Shown: piece by piece, positions 1 through 8,235 of the stretch | Position numbering within the stretch: the stretch's first letter is position 1 | How the letters are laid out: every line of letters starts with the position of its first letter | Source of the DNA: an uncultured Gemmatimonadota bacterium | Lineage (GTDB): Bacteria > Gemmatimonadota > Gemmatimonadetes > Longimicrobiales > Longimicrobiaceae | DNA length: 64,000 nucleotides | Assembly (NCBI GenBank): GCA_902805735.1 | Contig: CADCTW010000161.1 | Coordinates: 42,631-106,630 of the forward strand | Direction: 5' to 3' | Program-made: the position numbers and the translations under genes | The notes under the pieces: model-generated | Seen by the model: the letters and a program-made list of their open reading frames with translations, nothing else | Told to the model about the DNA's origin: nothing | Databases searched by the model: none

Positions 1-2
1 TG

Positions 3-905
3 CTCCTTCAACGTTTGCCAGGACTGGGTGGGCACAGTTCAGAGGATGGTGCCCGGGTGTTCATAGATCGAGATCTGGCCGCCGTGGCAAGTGCTGGCGA
101 CGTGCTCCGGTACATCGATAGCCCTTTCGTTGCTGAACTAGATAGTTCGAACTGGCAGGCTGCATTACCCCCGCTGGGGACTGAGTTAATTGCGCATCGT
201 TGTGGGATACAGAGGAGCAGTCCTTCAAAGTTAGGCGCGGCTCTAAGGTATGTTGCTGAGCAACCTGATCAGGGAACTCTCGCGGCGGACGTAGCAATGG
301 TGATCCAGCAAATGGGTTTCGCCTACTCAGACGCGAAGGTTTTCATTCGTGGAGCAATGGTACCGGAATTGATTCTCTCCAAGCATGCGGGAGACACGAG
401 CCGCATCGAGTTTCAGGATTGCGTCGTGATCAGGCTAGATGTGGAACACGATGCTCCTGCGGCAGCCATGCCCGTTTTCGTCCGGTGCTACTTCACCCGA
501 GTCGAAGGGCGGAGTGGGACCGATGACATGCCCCCCACGAAATTCGTGGACTGTGACTTCGAGAGCTTCGAAAACGCGGCTGAGACCACCAATGCACTCA
601 TGGAGCTTCCTCTTCCAACCGGGAGCAAAGTTCTCTTGACCGCTTTAAAGAAGCTATATGCGCAGAGCGGATCCGGACGGCGAGAATCCGCGATGTACAG
701 AGGATTGGATCACCGAGCCCGCGAGCATGTGACGGGTGTTCTGGAGTTGCTTAGGAAAGAAGGGTTCGCCGTGCGGGCTCGCATTGCAGATCGTACCATT
801 TGGATGCCCAGCAGGGATACGGAGGTTAGGCGCCGTGCTTTGAAAATGCTCGCTGCTCCTAGTGCTGCCGCGGACCCTCTACTTCGCGAAGCGGCGACGC
901 TGTAA
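3..905 (+). CDS. C-terminal part of an unidentified protein (5' end outside window)
   Basis: The frame is open from the first complete codon at base 3, and the in-frame TTG at 15 has no ribosome binding site, so the true start probably lies upstream of the window. About 300 residues are visible. The middle carries repeated F-x-x-C-type strings (FQDCVVIRLD, VRCYFTRVEG, FVDCDFESFE) that resemble rungs of a beta-helix. The last ~80 residues (RAREHVTGVLELL, then a basic tail) could form a small winged-helix-like domain. This arrangement reminds me of the C-terminal sensor end of large NTPases, but no nucleotide-binding motif is in view, so that is a guess. Base composition is clearly lower in GC than the rest of the window, as is usual for acquired accessory genes. 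It is followed directly by a phosphotransferase remnant. Confidence 0.45.
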   Translation, partial: LLQRLPGLGGHSSEDGARVFIDRDLAAVASAGDVLRYIDSPFVAELDSSNWQAALPPLGTELIAHRCGIQRSSPSKLGAALRYVAEQPDQGTLAADVAMVIQQMGFAYSDAKVFIRGAMVPELILSKHAGDTSRIEFQDCVVIRLDVEHDAPAAAMPVFVRCYFTRVEGRSGTDDMPPTKFVDCDFESFENAAETTNALMELPLPTGSKVLLTALKKLYAQSGSGRRESAMYRGLDHRAREHVTGVLELLRKEGFAVRARIADRTIWMPSRDTEVRRRALKMLAAPSAAADPLLREAATL

Positions 906-939
906 TCGAACCCAGGTGCAGGTGGCTATACAATTGCGG

Positions 940-1131
940 CGCACGCCGGAGCGACGGCTCGAGCACGCTGACCTGCACGCCGACCACCTGTTCACGGACG
1001 GCATGCGCCTGACAGCTGTGATCGACTGGGCGGACGCCCTGGTATGCGGTCCGTACTACGAGCTGCCCGCGCTGCACCTGAGTACCTTTGGCGGCCGCAC
1101 CGCGCGCCTGCGCGAGTTCCTGGCGGGCTAG
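940..1131 (+). pseudogene. aminoglycoside phosphotransferase (APH)-like C-terminal remnant
   Basis: About 60 residues match the catalytic half of the APH/choline-kinase fold: HADLHADHLF resembles the family's catalytic-loop motif (H-x-D-L-H-x-x-N/H), VIDWADA is the metal-binding I-D-W/F-x-D motif, and GPYYELPAL follows as usual. Everything N-terminal (nucleotide-binding lobe, P-loop-like strand) is missing, and no start codon with a ribosome binding site precedes the match. The frame enters from unrelated sequence at the end of the previous gene. A full-length relative would be about 250-300 residues. This is therefore a truncated, almost certainly inactive gene. Confidence 0.6.
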
Positions 1132-1482
1132 GGTGGGCGGTGGGCCCCGAATCTGAGTGGCGAGCCATGACTATGGCGCTGCGGCACCATTCGACTTAGG
1201 GAGGCACTACCCCCCAGCGTACTGGGCAGCGCCGCTACACTCGAGGGTCTTGCCGCCCAGATCTGGCAGCTCTGAGCGCAAACGACGTCCGTGGACAGGC
1301 AACGCGCCGAGAACCCCAACCGTGCGCTGCAAGCAAGGCGGGGCCGGTCTGGGTGCGGGATGGTAGATCCAGCGCCGCGGTGGGAAAAAATCACCCGGAG
1401 TCCGACAGAGTGCTCGTAGGAGCGTTCGCGGATGCAGCTCACAGGTCGATGGCTGCATCAACACCACTACGAGCGAGGAGAA
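1132..1482. other. intergenic stretch without a recognisable gene
   Basis: This 351-base gap between the phosphotransferase remnant and the next small gene has several short open frames on both strands. None has a ribosome binding site or a recognisable protein pattern, and I see no repeat or hairpin of note. It may be further decayed sequence from the remnant. Confidence 0.4.
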
Positions 1483-1710
1483 ATGGCTCTGTACAACAAC
1501 AGCGCGTATATTACGATGTCTGACAGCGCTGAGTTCGACAAGCTGCATTCGCCTGGTGCCACCACGCCGCACTCCGGTATCTACCGGTGCGAAGGCTGTG
1601 CGAAGGAGATCGCCGCGAACCAGGGCAATCCCCTGCCGCCGCAGAACAATCACCAGCACACCTCGGCGCAGGGTACCATCCGTTGGCGGATGATCGTCTA
1701 CGCGCAGTAG
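1483..1710 (+). CDS. small zinc-ribbon-like conserved protein ('protein L' type)
   Basis: A 75-residue cytoplasmic protein. The start is ATG 1483, two bases after GAGGAG at 1475-1480; an in-frame upstream ATG at 1432 lacks such a site. The sequence has GIYRCEGCAKEI (C36, C39) followed by PLPPQNNHQHT (H57, H59), which could complete a metal site, and ends in a conserved-looking IRWRMIVYA. I recall a widespread family of short bacterial proteins with exactly this layout (YRCxxCGxE...PLPPQNxHxH...W), annotated only as 'protein L', with no established function. Its GC content is lower than that of later genes. It lies alone between decayed sequence and the first gene-end palindrome. Confidence 0.65.
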   Translation: MALYNNSAYITMSDSAEFDKLHSPGATTPHSGIYRCEGCAKEIAANQGNPLPPQNNHQHTSAQGTIRWRMIVYAQ

Positions 1711-1807
1711 ATTTATCAAGGAGGGGCGGGTGCAGTAAGCCATTCTTAAGGGCCGCCATCCTGATCCAGTTAGCGACGGCGCGCGGCTGAGCAACGGCGG
1801 TAGATAC

Positions 1808-1893
1808 CACATAGAGGCACAGAGGCACGGGGATTCCTCTATCTCTGTGCCTCTGTGCCTCTGTGCCTCTGTGCCTCTGTGTCTCTGTGTGAG
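1808..1893. repeat. gene-end palindrome, expanded copy
   Basis: The right arm carries extra CTCTGTGC units, so the arms are unequal. It lies just outside the stop codon of the minus-strand ADOP permease. Confidence 0.85.
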
Positions 1894-1906
1894 CTTCTTT
1901 GCCGGG

Positions 1907-4618
1907 CTACACGCCGCGCAGGACGACGGCGGGGTCGACGGAGGCGGCGCGGCGGGCCGGGAGCCAGGCGGCGGCTATGGCGACTAGCGCCACTCCGAGC
2001 GCCGCGATGGCGGTGACCGTCGGCAGCGCCACGGTCGAGAATGCGTCGTCGGAGGCGATCAGGGAGCGCAGGCCGAGCAGGCTGACGGGAAGGCCCAGCG
2101 CGAGCCCGACCGCGCTCAGCCGGACTCCATCGGCGACGAAGCGCCGCGCGATCTGGCGGCCGTGCGCGCCCACGGCGATGCGCACGGCGATCTCCCCGGT
2201 GCGCTGGCTGACGGAGAACGCCACCACGGCATACAGGCCGATGGCGGAAAGAAGGAGCGCCGTCAGCCCCGCCCAGAGGAGGCCGCCCGCCATGGGCGCC
2301 ATCTCCCTTCTCTGCTCTTCCTTGACGCCGGCGAGCGTCTGGACACCGATCACCATCCCCGGCGCCTCCCTCTGCGCCACGCTCCGCAGGGTGGCGGCGA
2401 GCGATTCCGCGCGCCCGGCGGTGCGGACGAGCACCGCGCCCGGCAGGCCGGCGGTGTCGGCCGGAAGGAAGATCCGCCTTTGCTCGCCCGGCTTCGGCGG
2501 CACGAACCCCGGGTCGTCGACCACGCCCACGATGACCAGCGTGCCCGCGCCCGCCGCGCCCGTCTCCGCCGCGCGGAGACGGCGGCCCACGGGATCGGCG
2601 CCGGGCCACAGCGCGCGCGCCAGGTCGGCGTCGATCAGGGCGGCGGACTCCCGGGCGCCGGGTCCCGCCGCGAGGTCGTCCGGCCGGAAGCCGCGGCCGC
2701 GGACGACGGGAATCGCCATCGTTGCGAGGTACCCGGCCTCCACCCGCTTGCCCCACAGCTCCACCGGGCCCGGAGCCGCGCCACCCCGGCCGGCGGGGTC
2801 CACGGAGTAGGCGCCCATCCCCTCCAGCGGCGCCCACTCCGTCACCACCGCCTCCACGCCGGGGGTGTCCCGCACCCGCTCCGCCACCCGCAGCACGGAG
2901 GCGCGCAGGCGCCGCGTCTCCTCCGCCACGACCTCCGGCGGCCCCGAGCGGGGGATGTGCGTGCGGACGGAGAGCGTCGCCAGCCGGTCGTCGAGCGCGG
3001 TGGCGCCGCCCTCGCGAAGCTCTGTGCGAAGGATCAGGAGCATCGCGGTGAGGAGGACCACCAGCGGCATGGTGAAGGCGATCTGCGCCACCACCAGGGC
3101 GCGCTGCGGCCGGCCACGCGCCGCCGCGATGTGGGAGGAGGCATCGCGCAGCACCCCCGCCAGACCCAGGCGGGTGGCGTGGAGCGCGGGCGAGAGCCCG
3201 AAGAGGAGGCCGGCGGTGAGGGCGACGCCGAAGGTGAAAGCCACCGCCGGGGCCGTGATCTCCGGATTCATCGGGAGCGGGGGGAGGAAGCGGACCACGG
3301 CCCAGATGGCCAGCTCGGCCAGCCCGAGCGCCGCGGCCCCGGCCGCGCAGGCGAGCACGGCGTTCTCCGTGAGGAGCTGGCGGAGGATCCGCCCGCGGCC
3401 GGCGCCCAGCGACAGGCGCACGGCGATCTCCTGGCGCCTCGCCACCGCCAGGCCGGTGAGGAGCGCGCTCACGTTGGTGCAGGTGACCAGGAGCACCAGC
3501 ATCGCCAGCAGCCCCACCCCGGCCGACATGCCCCAGACCTCCCCCTCGAAGGTGGGGCTTCCGTTCTTGTCGAGGAGCGGGACCACCTCGGCGGAGGGGC
3601 GCACGGGGAGCTGCTCGGGGATGGTCGCGCTTGGCGCCTGGGCCGCGGCGGCGCGGGCGGCGACCACCCGCACGGCCCCCGACGCCGCCTCGGCGGTTAC
3701 GCCGGGGCGGAGGCGGGCAGCCGCCCAAAAGGACGCCGGGACGCCCCGCATCACCGCTGCGCGGGCCGCGAGGGGCATCCAGAGCTGCCACGCGTCGCTC
3801 CCGTCGTCCACCCCATTGAACTCCTCCGGCGCCACCCCCACCACGGTGACGGGAACGCCGTTGATCGCGACGGCGCGGCCGATCACCCCCGGGTCCGCCT
3901 CGAAGAGCTGCTTCCAGGCCGCGTGCCCGATCACCGCCACGAGGGCGGCGGCGGGGTCGCCCGCGGGCCGCAGGCCGGAGCCCAGCGCCGGGCGCACGCC
4001 CAGCACGGGGAAGTAGTCGTCCGTGACGAAGGTGACCATCGCGTCCAGGCCGCGGCGCTCCACCTCGCTGCCCGCGTCCAGCGCCGCCATCGCGCTGGAC
4101 CATCCGGCCACCGCCGCGAAGGGGCCGCTCAGCTTGCGGTACTCGAGGAACTCGTCCTCGGAGAATCCGCGCGCGACGGGCCCGGAGGCTCGCCCCTCCT
4201 GGCTGCCGCGGATGCGCACCAGGTCGTCCGCGCGCGCGATGCCGGGGGGCGGCCGCACGGCGAACCCTTGCACGAAGGAGAACATGATCGTGCTGAGGCA
4301 GAGCCCCACCGCCAGCACGCCGAACATGGTGAGCGTCGTTCCCGGCCTGCGCGCGAACTGGCGAAGCGCGAAGCGCGCGTCGGCCACCAGCGCGTCCAGG
4401 GCGCCCGTCCCCCGCGCCAGCCGCCCCTCCTCCTGCAGGTACGTCACGTTGCCGAACTCGCGCCGCGCCTCGCGCGCCGCCTGTTCGGCGGAGAGGCCGC
4501 GCGCCATGAGGCGCTCGGCGGCGCGCTCCAGGTGCTGCGCCATCTCTTCCTGCATCTCGCGCTCGATGCGGCGGCGCAGCACGACGGAGCGGATCCAGAG
4601 GCGGACGCGGTTCAGCAT
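1907..4618 (-). CDS. ADOP-family FtsX/MacB-like permease
   Basis: A 903-residue inner-membrane protein of the 'acidobacterial duplicated orphan permease' type. The first ~75 residues form the helical permease-prefix region (RIEREMQEEMAQHLERA, then AREARREFGNVTYLQEE). A membrane helix follows near residues 100-120, then a large periplasmic MacB core, an FtsX block of three helices around 360-470, a second periplasmic core and a final FtsX block ending in LPARRAASVDPAVVLR. The duplicated layout and length fit the family, which normally has no ATPase gene next to it. The start ATG 4618 is preceded by AAGGG. A TTGACA on the minus strand at 4688-4683 could be its -35 box, but the -10 is weak. The substrate cannot be told from sequence. 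Confidence 0.88.
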   Translation of the reverse strand: MLNRVRLWIRSVVLRRRIEREMQEEMAQHLERAAERLMARGLSAEQAAREARREFGNVTYLQEEGRLARGTGALDALVADARFALRQFARRPGTTLTMFGVLAVGLCLSTIMFSFVQGFAVRPPPGIARADDLVRIRGSQEGRASGPVARGFSEDEFLEYRKLSGPFAAVAGWSSAMAALDAGSEVERRGLDAMVTFVTDDYFPVLGVRPALGSGLRPAGDPAAALVAVIGHAAWKQLFEADPGVIGRAVAINGVPVTVVGVAPEEFNGVDDGSDAWQLWMPLAARAAVMRGVPASFWAAARLRPGVTAEAASGAVRVVAARAAAAQAPSATIPEQLPVRPSAEVVPLLDKNGSPTFEGEVWGMSAGVGLLAMLVLLVTCTNVSALLTGLAVARRQEIAVRLSLGAGRGRILRQLLTENAVLACAAGAAALGLAELAIWAVVRFLPPLPMNPEITAPAVAFTFGVALTAGLLFGLSPALHATRLGLAGVLRDASSHIAAARGRPQRALVVAQIAFTMPLVVLLTAMLLILRTELREGGATALDDRLATLSVRTHIPRSGPPEVVAEETRRLRASVLRVAERVRDTPGVEAVVTEWAPLEGMGAYSVDPAGRGGAAPGPVELWGKRVEAGYLATMAIPVVRGRGFRPDDLAAGPGARESAALIDADLARALWPGADPVGRRLRAAETGAAGAGTLVIVGVVDDPGFVPPKPGEQRRIFLPADTAGLPGAVLVRTAGRAESLAATLRSVAQREAPGMVIGVQTLAGVKEEQRREMAPMAGGLLWAGLTALLLSAIGLYAVVAFSVSQRTGEIAVRIAVGAHGRQIARRFVADGVRLSAVGLALGLPVSLLGLRSLIASDDAFSTVALPTVTAIAALGVALVAIAAAWLPARRAASVDPAVVLRGV

Positions 4619-4693
4619 TCTCTTTTACCCTTGCACTAGACAGTCGAGTGGTCACCTACAGGATGAACGTTCACCACTAGGCTGTCAAGTGAT

Positions 4694-4755
4694 CTCACAC
4701 AGAGACACAGAGGCACAGAGGAAAGATCGTCATCTCTGTGCCTCTGTGCCTCGGT
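4694..4755. repeat. gene-end palindrome, degenerate right arm
   Basis: The left arm is the full 27-base consensus; the right arm decays after CTCTGTGCCTCTGTGCC. It lies between two divergent gene starts, which is atypical for the family. Confidence 0.8.
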
Positions 4756-4779
4756 GCTCCGGTGATTACATTATGCGGG

Positions 4780-5358
4780 ATGCGTACTCTAATCATCCTC
4801 CTCGCCCTCTTCGCGGCGCCCGCCGCGGCGCAGGAGTTCGACTGCCGCGCCACCGGCTCGCTTCCCGCGGCCGTGCAGCCGTTCGTGGAGCGCGGAAGCT
4901 GCGCGATCGCCCTGGAGCGCGGCGACCTGGACCGCGATGGGCGCTCCGACTACCTGCTCGTGCTGGAGCGCCCGGCGCCCGATCCGGAAGAAGGCCGTCT
5001 CCGCTCGCTCCTGGTGATCACCGCGTCCGGACGCCTCGCCGCGAAGGGCGATGGAGTCGTGCTCTGCTCGCGCTGCGGCGGTCTCTGGGGAGACCCGCTC
5101 GAAGGGGTCGAAGTGCGCCCGGGGCAGTTCACGGTCAGCCACTACGCGGGCTCCGCGTGGCGCTGGCGCCTGGACTTCACCTTCGCCTACTCCCGCCGCG
5201 ATCGTGCCTGGCAGCTCGTGCGGATCTACGAGGTGAGCTTCCACACCGGCGACCCGGAGAAGACCATGAAAATCCGCGTGTCGCGCCCTCCCCGCCATTT
5301 CGGCAAGATCGACCTGCGGAGGTTCGACGCGGAGAAGTGGATGCAGAGAGGTAGTTGA
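4780..5358 (+). CDS. exported protein of unknown function with FG-GAP-like segment
   Basis: A 192-residue protein starting at ATG 4780, just after the palindrome. Residues 1-18 form a clear Sec signal peptide (MRTLIILLALFAAPAAAQ), so it acts in the periplasm. LERGDLDRDGRSDYLLVLE resembles an FG-GAP/VCBS-style acidic loop (D-x-D-x-D-G-x-x-D), which often binds calcium. A later CSRCGG pair could form a disulfide or metal site. The rest is predicted beta-rich (FTVSHYAGSAWRWRLDFTF). The ORF runs back to 4738, but those extra codons are palindrome sequence and precede the signal peptide. I do not recognise a named family. Confidence 0.7.
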   Translation: MRTLIILLALFAAPAAAQEFDCRATGSLPAAVQPFVERGSCAIALERGDLDRDGRSDYLLVLERPAPDPEEGRLRSLLVITASGRLAAKGDGVVLCSRCGGLWGDPLEGVEVRPGQFTVSHYAGSAWRWRLDFTFAYSRRDRAWQLVRIYEVSFHTGDPEKTMKIRVSRPPRHFGKIDLRRFDAEKWMQRGS

Positions 5359-5359
5359 T

Positions 5360-5424
5360 CTCACACAGAGGCACAGAGGCACAGAGATGAAGTTCTTTCT
5401 CTGTGCCTCTGTGCCTCTGTGTGA
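5360..5424. repeat. gene-end palindrome between convergent genes
   Basis: Near-perfect arms of CTCACACAGAGGCACAGAGG type around a short AT-rich loop. It is only a few bases from the stop of the exported protein and from that of the zinc-ribbon protein. Confidence 0.85.
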
Positions 5425-5434
5425 CCCCCGCTTT

Positions 5435-6463
5435 TCAGAGCCTGTCCGCGATCGCCGCGATCGCCTCGGCGTCGCGCCAGGCGGCTTCCAGGGCCCGGAG
5501 CTCGCCCTGCATGGCCAGGCGCTCGGACTCCTCGTGGAGCGCCATCTCCAGGGCGAGGGCGCCGCGGCCATCCAGCTTCGGCGGGGTGAACGCCTTGTCG
5601 CGCCGCTCGCCGCGCACCCAGCCCGCCATCTCGCGCCAGCCGCGCGGGTTGAAGCCGAGGTCGGGGACGTCCAGGCGCACCACTTTGGATGCGGTGGCGC
5701 GCAGGTAGTCTTCGGAGGAGCCGCTCTGAGTCAGGCGCGACAGCGCGTCCGACACCTTGTCCGCGGACGCGCCAGACGAGTTGGCGTCGAGGATGGCGCG
5801 GGAGAGCACGCGGCGCGCGGTCTCGCCGCGCAGGAGGAGCGAGGGTACGTGCCAGTGCGCGCCGTCCCGCTCGGCGGGGAGGATGCCGGGGATGTGGAGG
5901 GCGAGGTCGCCCTGGTCGTCGGGCTGCAGCCAGGAGCGGGTGAGATGGCCGCGGCGGATGACGATGGGCTGACCGGCCGGCGAGCGCTCCCCCGGGATGT
6001 GGTGGACCACGCGGAGCCCCTGCGCCACGCGCGCCGCCCGGACGCCCAGGATCGAGAACGGATAGAACTGGACGTGCGCCGCGGTGTGCAGCACGAAGCT
6101 GGCGGCCATGGCCGGCGCGTTCCTCCACCGCCGCCGCTGGAGCTCCCGCCCGTACCGCCACGCCGCCAGCTCGCCGGGCACCGCCTGACCCACCCGGATG
6201 AGCTGCGTCCCGTCCGGCAGCCGCGCCAGCCCCACGTTCTCCGACTGCACGCGCAGCCGCGCATCCACGAAGGAACGCTCCGCCGCCTCCACCGGCTCCC
6301 AGCGCTCCTCCAGCGGCCCCAGGTTCCAGCGCGCGCAGTGCGGGCACACGGCCCACAGCCGCCCCCGCCCCGCGTCGAACGCCACCGTGCGCCCCACCGC
6401 GAACCCTTCGATGGCCTCGTTGGTCCCCAGATCGGCCGTGCAGTAGATGCAGGTGCGGTACAC
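5435..6463 (-). CDS. conserved hypothetical protein with N-terminal zinc ribbon
   Basis: A 342-residue cytoplasmic protein. Two CxxC pairs, C5/C8 and C40/C43 (AVCPHCARWNLGPL), frame the first 45 residues as a zinc ribbon; both pairs are needed for a tetrahedral site and both are intact. The remainder is soluble, with no membrane segment. It includes FVLHTAAHVQFYPFSILGVR and a C-terminal alpha-helical stretch (ALEMALHEESERLAMQGELR) rich in charged residues. I do not recognise a catalytic motif or a Pfam family. It stands alone between two gene-end palindromes, so it is probably transcribed by itself. Confidence 0.6.
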   Translation of the reverse strand: MYRTCIYCTADLGTNEAIEGFAVGRTVAFDAGRGRLWAVCPHCARWNLGPLEERWEPVEAAERSFVDARLRVQSENVGLARLPDGTQLIRVGQAVPGELAAWRYGRELQRRRWRNAPAMAASFVLHTAAHVQFYPFSILGVRAARVAQGLRVVHHIPGERSPAGQPIVIRRGHLTRSWLQPDDQGDLALHIPGILPAERDGAHWHVPSLLLRGETARRVLSRAILDANSSGASADKVSDALSRLTQSGSSEDYLRATASKVVRLDVPDLGFNPRGWREMAGWVRGERRDKAFTPPKLDGRGALALEMALHEESERLAMQGELRALEAAWRDAEAIAAIADRL

Positions 6464-6472
6464 GGCACTCCT

Positions 6473-6500
6473 CCTCTGTGTCTCCGTGCCTCTGTGTGAG
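6473..6500. repeat. half gene-end palindrome (single arm)
   Basis: Only the CTCTGTG-rich arm is present. It is followed by GAGCCCGCCGTTTCA and the recF stop codon. The left side is the start of the zinc-ribbon gene, so only one gene ends here. Confidence 0.8.
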
Positions 6501-6509
6501 CCCGCCGTT

Positions 6510-7637
6510 TCAGAGCGGCGAGACCACCCCGTCGCGGATCGTCCAGCGCGGGAGGGTGTCGCCGTGGACCTGGAAATCGGTGGGCTTGGGGGAGGTGAGG
6601 ATCACCTGGCCGCCCTCCTCGCCCTCGATCCACTCCACGATGCGCTGCGAGCGGCCGGGGTCCAGCTCGGCGAAGACGTCGTCCAGCAGGATCACCGACT
6701 CGCGGCCGCGCGTCTGGCGGATGGTCTCCGCCTCCACCATGCGCAGGGCGATGGCGGCGGTGCGCTGCTGCCCGCCCGAGCCGTACGTGCGCAGCTCCAG
6801 CGCAGTTCCATCCGGCGCATGCGTGGCGAAGCGGAGGTCGTCGCGATGGGGGCCGGCCAGCGTCATCCCGCGGCGCTGCTCGCGTTCGGCCACGCGCGCC
6901 AGCTTGTCGCGAAAGGCCGCGGCGATGGCGGCCACGGAGGGCGCGTCGCCGCCGATCTCCACGGAGGGAGCCAGGGCCAGGGTGCCGGGCTGCCCTCCGG
7001 CCACGCGGGCGTAGTGCGCCGCGAAGCTCGCCGCGCGGTCGGCCACCCAGCGGGCGCGCGCCTCCAGCACGCGGCTCCCCGCCGCCACCAGCGGGTCGTT
7101 CCACAGCTCCACCAGGGGGGCGGGGCTGCCCTGGCGCAGCAGCGTGTTGCGCTGGAAGAGCGCCTGCCGGTAGCGCTGCAGCGCGCCCAGGTACCCCGGC
7201 TCCGCCAGCGAAAGCACGATGTCCAGGAAGCGCCGCCGCTCCCCCGGCCCGCCGGCCACGATCTCCACGTCGGAGGGCGAGAAGATGACCGCGCCCACCT
7301 TGCCCAGGGCGTCGCCCAGCCGCTCGGGCTCGGCGCCGCCCACCGTCACCTTCTTCTTCTTGCGGCGACGCTCGAAGGCGGCGGCCAGCTTCCGCTCGGC
7401 GCCGTCGTCGCCGCGCAGGGTGCCCTCCACGCGGAACACCTCTTCGCCGAAGCGCACCAGCTGCTCGTCCGGCGCGCCGCGGAAGGAGCGAAAGATCTCC
7501 AGGTAATAGATGGACTCCAGCAGGTTCGTCTTCCCCTGGCCGTTGTCGCCCACGATGGCGACGCCCTGCGGCGGGATTTCGAGCTCCTGCTCCGCGAAGT
7601 TGCGGTAGTTGCGGAGGTGGAGGCGAGCGAGGTGCAA
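6510..7637 (-). CDS. recF: DNA replication and repair protein RecF
   Basis: A 375-residue SMC-like ATPase that loads RecA at single-strand gaps with RecO and RecR. Walker A is GDNGQGKT at residues 30-37 (K36); the signature YGSGGQQRT and Walker B VILLDDVFAELD lie near the C-terminus, and LAGPHRDDLRF is the usual RecF lid segment. The length is normal. The start is placed at TTG 7637 because homology begins with LARLHLRNYRNF; the longer open frame upstream runs through a short-repeat array and the ogt gene and is not coding. No Shine-Dalgarno is visible at this TTG. It is not beside dnaA/dnaN here, which is common outside Gammaproteobacteria and Firmicutes. Confidence 0.93.
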   Translation of the reverse strand: MHLARLHLRNYRNFAEQELEIPPQGVAIVGDNGQGKTNLLESIYYLEIFRSFRGAPDEQLVRFGEEVFRVEGTLRGDDGAERKLAAAFERRRKKKKVTVGGAEPERLGDALGKVGAVIFSPSDVEIVAGGPGERRRFLDIVLSLAEPGYLGALQRYRQALFQRNTLLRQGSPAPLVELWNDPLVAAGSRVLEARARWVADRAASFAAHYARVAGGQPGTLALAPSVEIGGDAPSVAAIAAAFRDKLARVAEREQRRGMTLAGPHRDDLRFATHAPDGTALELRTYGSGGQQRTAAIALRMVEAETIRQTRGRESVILLDDVFAELDPGRSQRIVEWIEGEEGGQVILTSPKPTDFQVHGDTLPRWTIRDGVVSPL

Positions 7638-7727
7638 AGGGAGAAGTGCCTGGTGCCTGGTGCCGAGTGCCAAGTGGGCGTGCCTGAAGTTACTGGGCAC
7701 TAGGGACTGGGCACTAGGCACTGCCGT
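7638..7727. repeat. 7-base short-repeat spacer (AGGCACT/AGTGCCT type)
   Basis: A spacer made of variants of a GTGCCTG/AGTGCCA/GGGCACT heptamer, read in both orientations, separating recF from ogt. The last codons and stop of ogt (CLVPSP then stop at 7700) are written in this repeat. The same heptamer builds the array at 55342-55432 and the spacer at 27086-27138. Confidence 0.7.
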
Positions 7728-8233
7728 TCGTGCTCCAGGAGCCAGCGTTTGATGGAGATGCCCTCTTGACCCGAACCCATGTAGCCGCCGATGCCGCCCT
7801 TTCCATCCAGGACGCGGTGGCAGGGGACGATGAGGGGGATGGGGTTGCGGCGGTTGGCCTGGCCGACGGCCTGTGAGCCGCGCGGCACACCGATGCGGCG
7901 GGCCACGTCGCCGTACGAGCAGGTTTCGCCGAAGGGGATGGCGCACAGGGCGTCCCACACGCGGCGCTGGAAGTCGGTGCCGGCGGGGGCCAGGGGGAGG
8001 TCGAAGCCGCGGCGGGCGCCCGCGAAGTACTCGCGGAGCTGCTTCGCGATCTCCCAGCCCAGCGCGTCGTCGCGGGTGGGCTCCACGCGCGTGCCGGCCG
8101 GGGGGTGCTTCCCCTGCTCCCAGAAGTGCACCCGCTGCACCGCCCGGCCGTCGTGCTCCACCAGCAGCGGCCCCACCGAGGACGCCAGCAGCAGCCGGTG
8201 GAGCGTGTCCGACGGGCGGAGCGGAGCGGCCAC
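7700..8233 (-). CDS. ogt: methylated-DNA--protein-cysteine S-methyltransferase
   Basis: A 177-residue suicide alkyltransferase that removes O6-alkyl groups from guanine. The acceptor cysteine is C138 in IVPCHRV. Upstream are FQRRVWDALCAIPFGET and YGDVARRIGVPRGSQAVGQAN, the helix-turn-helix with its arginine finger; downstream is GIGGYMGS. The length and order match Ogt/MGMT. The start is ATG 8233, 2 bases after the crotonase stop, so the two genes are probably co-transcribed. The final ~7 residues (QCLVPSP) are encoded by repeat DNA, so the native C-terminus may have been replaced by insertion of the repeat; they lie beyond the conserved core. Confidence 0.92.
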   Translation of the reverse strand: MAAPLRPSDTLHRLLLASSVGPLLVEHDGRAVQRVHFWEQGKHPPAGTRVEPTRDDALGWEIAKQLREYFAGARRGFDLPLAPAGTDFQRRVWDALCAIPFGETCSYGDVARRIGVPRGSQAVGQANRRNPIPLIVPCHRVLDGKGGIGGYMGSGQEGISIKRWLLEHERQCLVPSP

Positions 8234-8235
8234 GG

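Noticed and set aside
1808..1893. Rho-independent terminators at the gene-end palindromes
   Set aside because: The stems are long and strong but none has a following U-tract, so they are listed as repeats with a possible 3'-end role.
7638..7958. Extra N-terminal ~107 residues for RecF
   Set aside because: They are encoded by the heptamer spacer and by ogt antiparallel codons; RecF homology begins exactly after them.
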